This document shows, piece after piece, positions 61,858 through 64,000 of a DNA stretch of 64,000 nt. How positions within the stretch are numbered: the first letter of the stretch is position 1; each line of letters opens with the position of its first letter. Source of the stretch: Alkaliphilus pronyensis (GTDB taxonomy: Bacteria > Bacillota > Clostridia > Peptostreptococcales > Natronincolaceae); the NCBI RefSeq assembly GCF_009017275.1, contig NZ_WBZC01000003.1, positions 1-64,000 on the forward strand, written 5' to 3'. A program made the position numbers and the translations under genes. The notes beneath the pieces were generated by a model. It was not told where the DNA came from and did no database searches. It saw nothing but the letters and a program-made list of their open reading frames with translations.

Positions 61858-62879
61858 GTTGGGCAATAATTACCCTTACTAAGGGTGGATTATATAAAGC
61901 TAAAGAGATTAAGAGACAGATATCACCAGCTGATATATATACACTACCTAAATGGAAGGAAGAAAACACTGAAGCCATCGAGGGTAGCTTTGGTGATTTT
62001 GTAGGGGATATTTTCCACAAATATGATATACTACTGTTTATTATGGCTACTGGAATTGTTGTTAGGGCTATAGCAAGGTATATTGACAATAAAACCGTTG
62101 ACCCTGCTATTTTGGTAATGGATGAAAAGGGAAAGCATGTCATAAGCCTGCTATCGGGTCACATTGGTGGTGGTAACGAGGCAGCCCTGTATCTATCGGA
62201 AAAAATTGGAGCAACTGCTGTTATAACAACTGCTTCAGATGTTAATGACAGTATAGCAGTAGATACCCTTGCAGTAAAGCTAGGCTGCTACATTGATAGC
62301 ATGGAGGAAGCAAAGGAGATTACAGCTAAAATTGTAAATAAAGAAAGGGTAGGAATACTATCAGATGTTAGAGTAGATATAAGTCTGCCCAGTAATATTA
62401 TACGTTTCACTGAATACCATAATAGTCTTGATTTTGATGGAGTCATTTATATAACAAGCAAAACTAATATAGATCTAAGTCATCCATATGTACAGCTTAT
62501 TCCTAAAAGAATAGTTGTAGGTATTGGATGCAAAAAAGGCATTTCTGGTGATAGAATAGTAAATGCAATAAAACTAGCCTTAGATAGATACAAGCTTCAT
62601 CATAGGTCAATAAAGACTATCGCCACCATAGATATAAAACAGAAGGAGAAGGGGATTATAGAGGCAGCGGATTTTTTTGATGTAGCCCTAACAATAATAG
62701 AAAAAAATGAAATAAAAAAAATAGAAAATAAGTTTCAGCAATCTAAGTTTGTAATGAATGCAATTGAAGTAGGTGCCGTATGCGAGCCATGTGGATATTT
62801 AGCCTCTAGCAGGGGGAAATGCATTATGAAAAAAACAAGCTTTGATGGAATAACACTTTCACTATGGGAGGAAGCATAA
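61854..62879 (+). CDS. cbiG: Cobalt-precorrin-5A hydrolase
   Basis: A 341-residue CbiG that opens the lactone of cobalt-precorrin-5A and releases acetaldehyde. N-terminal part has LFIMATGIVVRAIARYI and the LLSGHIGGGNEAALYLSEKI core near 105; the C-terminal CbiG_C domain begins VVGIGCKKGISGDRIVNAI. GTG start overlapping cbiF by 4 bases. Confidence 0.95.
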   Translation: MSWAIITLTKGGLYKAKEIKRQISPADIYTLPKWKEENTEAIEGSFGDFVGDIFHKYDILLFIMATGIVVRAIARYIDNKTVDPAILVMDEKGKHVISLLSGHIGGGNEAALYLSEKIGATAVITTASDVNDSIAVDTLAVKLGCYIDSMEEAKEITAKIVNKERVGILSDVRVDISLPSNIIRFTEYHNSLDFDGVIYITSKTNIDLSHPYVQLIPKRIVVGIGCKKGISGDRIVNAIKLALDRYKLHHRSIKTIATIDIKQKEKGIIEAADFFDVALTIIEKNEIKKIENKFQQSKFVMNAIEVGAVCEPCGYLASSRGKCIMKKTSFDGITLSLWEEA

Positions 62880-63619
62880 TGAATGGTAATGGTAAAATAT
62901 ATGTTATAGGCTTAGGCCCTGGTAATAGACAGCATACCACCCCAGCAGCAATTGAAGCAATAGGCCAGTCGGGTGTTATAGTAGGCTATAATACCTATAT
63001 AGAGCTTATAGAGGACTTATTAACGGATAAAAAAGTAGTATTCTCTGGAATGAGGAAAGAGGTTGATAGATGTACACAAGCATTTAATTATGCCTCACAG
63101 GGTGAAATAGTTTCATTAATAAGCAGTGGTGATGCAGGGGTTTATGGAATGGCTGGTATTATGAATGAGGTATTAATGAAGAAGGGTAGTAATATTGAAA
63201 TAGAAATAGTACCAGGCATTACAGCCGCCAATGCTGCAGCCTCAATACTAGGGGCACCAATAATGCACGACTATGTTACCATAAGCTTAAGTGACTTACT
63301 AACAGATTGGAAATTAATTAAAAAGAGGCTACATTGTGGAGGAGAAGGGGATTTTGTAATATGCATCTATAATCCAAAAAGCAAGGGCAGACAAGACCAT
63401 ATCAAAGAAGCTAGAGATATACTATTAAAGTACAAGAGGAAGGATACCCCTGTTGGAATCGTACGAAATGCTAAAAGAGAAAAGGAGGGCTATATCCTTA
63501 CAACCCTAGAGCATATGCTAGACTATGAAATAGACATGGTTACAGTGGTGATAGTTGGAAATTCACATACCTATATTGCCAATAATAGAATGATAACACC
63601 CAGGGGGTATAGGCTGTGA
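62879..63619 (+). CDS. cbiH: Cobalt-factor III/precorrin-3B C17-methyltransferase
   Basis: A 246-residue tetrapyrrole methylase starting KIYVIGLGPGNRQHTTPAA, with VSLISSGDAGVYGMAGIM and EIVPGITAANAAASILGAP, and the family CIYNPKSKGRQDHIKEA. It methylates C-17 and contracts the ring. ATG 62879 overlaps the cbiG stop by one base (TAATG); an in-frame ATG 62864 inside cbiG is rejected. Confidence 0.95.
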   Translation: MNGNGKIYVIGLGPGNRQHTTPAAIEAIGQSGVIVGYNTYIELIEDLLTDKKVVFSGMRKEVDRCTQAFNYASQGEIVSLISSGDAGVYGMAGIMNEVLMKKGSNIEIEIVPGITAANAAASILGAPIMHDYVTISLSDLLTDWKLIKKRLHCGGEGDFVICIYNPKSKGRQDHIKEARDILLKYKRKDTPVGIVRNAKREKEGYILTTLEHMLDYEIDMVTVVIVGNSHTYIANNRMITPRGYRL

Positions 63620-64000
63620 TACTTATTTTATCAGGAACGAAGGATAGTAGGCTTATAATTAAAAGCTTATTAGCTAAGGGATATAAATTAGTGGCAACTA
63701 CAGCAACCGACTATGGAGGAGAGCTTATAGAAAAACACCAAAACCTAGAAATTATATCCACAAAACTTAATCAAAGCCAAATGGAAAACCTAATAAACGA
63801 GAAAACCATTAGCTTAATTGTGGATACCACTCATCCATATGCCCAAGAGGTTACAGAGAATGCTATAAATGCATCTAAAAATCTATCTATACCCTATATT
63901 AGATATGAGAGAAAACAAACCATTAATTCTGTTGGGACAAGGTATAGTAGCTACAAAGAAGCAGCAGGGGCATTAGAAAACTGTAGCGGAAACATTTTGC
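63616..64000 (+). CDS. cbiJ: Cobalt-precorrin-6A reductase, partial at window end
   Basis: The first 128 residues of a CbiJ/CobK reductase. GTG 63616 overlaps the cbiH stop (GTGA). It begins VILILSGTKDSRLIIKSLL, a typical nucleotide-binding start, and has IVDTTHPYAQEVTENAI near residue 73 and IPYIRYER near 94, both hallmarks. It reduces cobalt-precorrin-6A with NAD(P)H. The remaining ~130 residues lie outside. Confidence 0.93.
   Translation, partial: MILILSGTKDSRLIIKSLLAKGYKLVATTATDYGGELIEKHQNLEIISTKLNQSQMENLINEKTISLIVDTTHPYAQEVTENAINASKNLSIPYIRYERKQTINSVGTRYSSYKEAAGALENCSGNIL

Overview
The window is an AT-rich stretch of a low-GC Gram-positive chromosome. It most resembles an anaerobic, probably spore-forming Clostridia member (Alkaliphilus-like), though the genus is inference. 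The evidence is AT-rich intergenic DNA, strong GGAGG-type ribosome sites with frequent TTG/GTG starts, the oxygen-independent (cbi) cobalamin pathway with CbiK, FeoAB ferrous iron uptake, a c-di-GMP-I riboswitch and lipoprotein-type binding proteins. No phage, intact transposase, rRNA or CRISPR array is visible. Most genes are intact; four loci look broken.

Layout. 1-6.8 kb: PhoH-like ATPase, MBL-fold hydrolase, feoAB facing a DtxR-type regulator, and a YeiH-type exporter. 6.9-11.6 kb: PAS-GGDEF diguanylate cyclase and a MacAB-like export operon. 11.6-16.6 kb: a LarA-family gene, then a polar amino acid ABC transporter with an aminotransferase; both units carry paired ArgR-like boxes with the same 20-bp phasing. 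16.8-20.4 kb: Tyr-rich cupin, SelO, and a phosphotransferase-fold gene behind a leader peptide and attenuator-like hairpins. 20.5-25.8 kb: a VanRS-like two-component system with 11-bp-spaced direct repeats ahead of itself and of a lipoprotein-adaptor-ATPase-permease operon whose ATPase is internally deleted. 26-30 kb: tRNA-Leu, a frameshifted YdjM-like gene, and an ECF sigma/anti-sigma (DUF4349)/SIMPL operon. 30-38 kb: polA, coaE, a lytic transglycosylase, a peptide-binding lipoprotein, tRNA-Leu and an unusual kinase-like/PKD membrane protein. 38-43.5 kb: DMT and DUF418 membrane proteins, RarD and an unknown anchored protein. 43.6-50.7 kb: TrkA-TrkH potassium uptake, a chemoreceptor under a c-di-GMP riboswitch, a beta-carbonic-anhydrase-like protein and an unknown membrane protein. 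50.7-64 kb: cobalamin supply under two cobalamin riboswitches. The first precedes cbiK and a ferredoxin. The second precedes btuFCD and then cbiA-C-D-E-T-L-F-G-H-J; cbiJ runs off the end.

How it fits together. B12 synthesis (cobalt chelation, ring contraction, methylations, amidation) is grouped with corrinoid uptake and sensed by riboswitches. Signalling by c-di-GMP appears twice, as a cyclase with a product-inhibition site and as a riboswitch-controlled chemoreceptor. The most unusual non-coding signal is a dispersed structured repeat of about 127 bp (49833-49959 and 43681-43806; divergent copy 1482-1614; tail-only pieces at 13056 and 26282). Its mismatches become G-U pairs when read on the minus strand, and it can form a pseudoknot, so it may be an undescribed RNA or a small mobile element.
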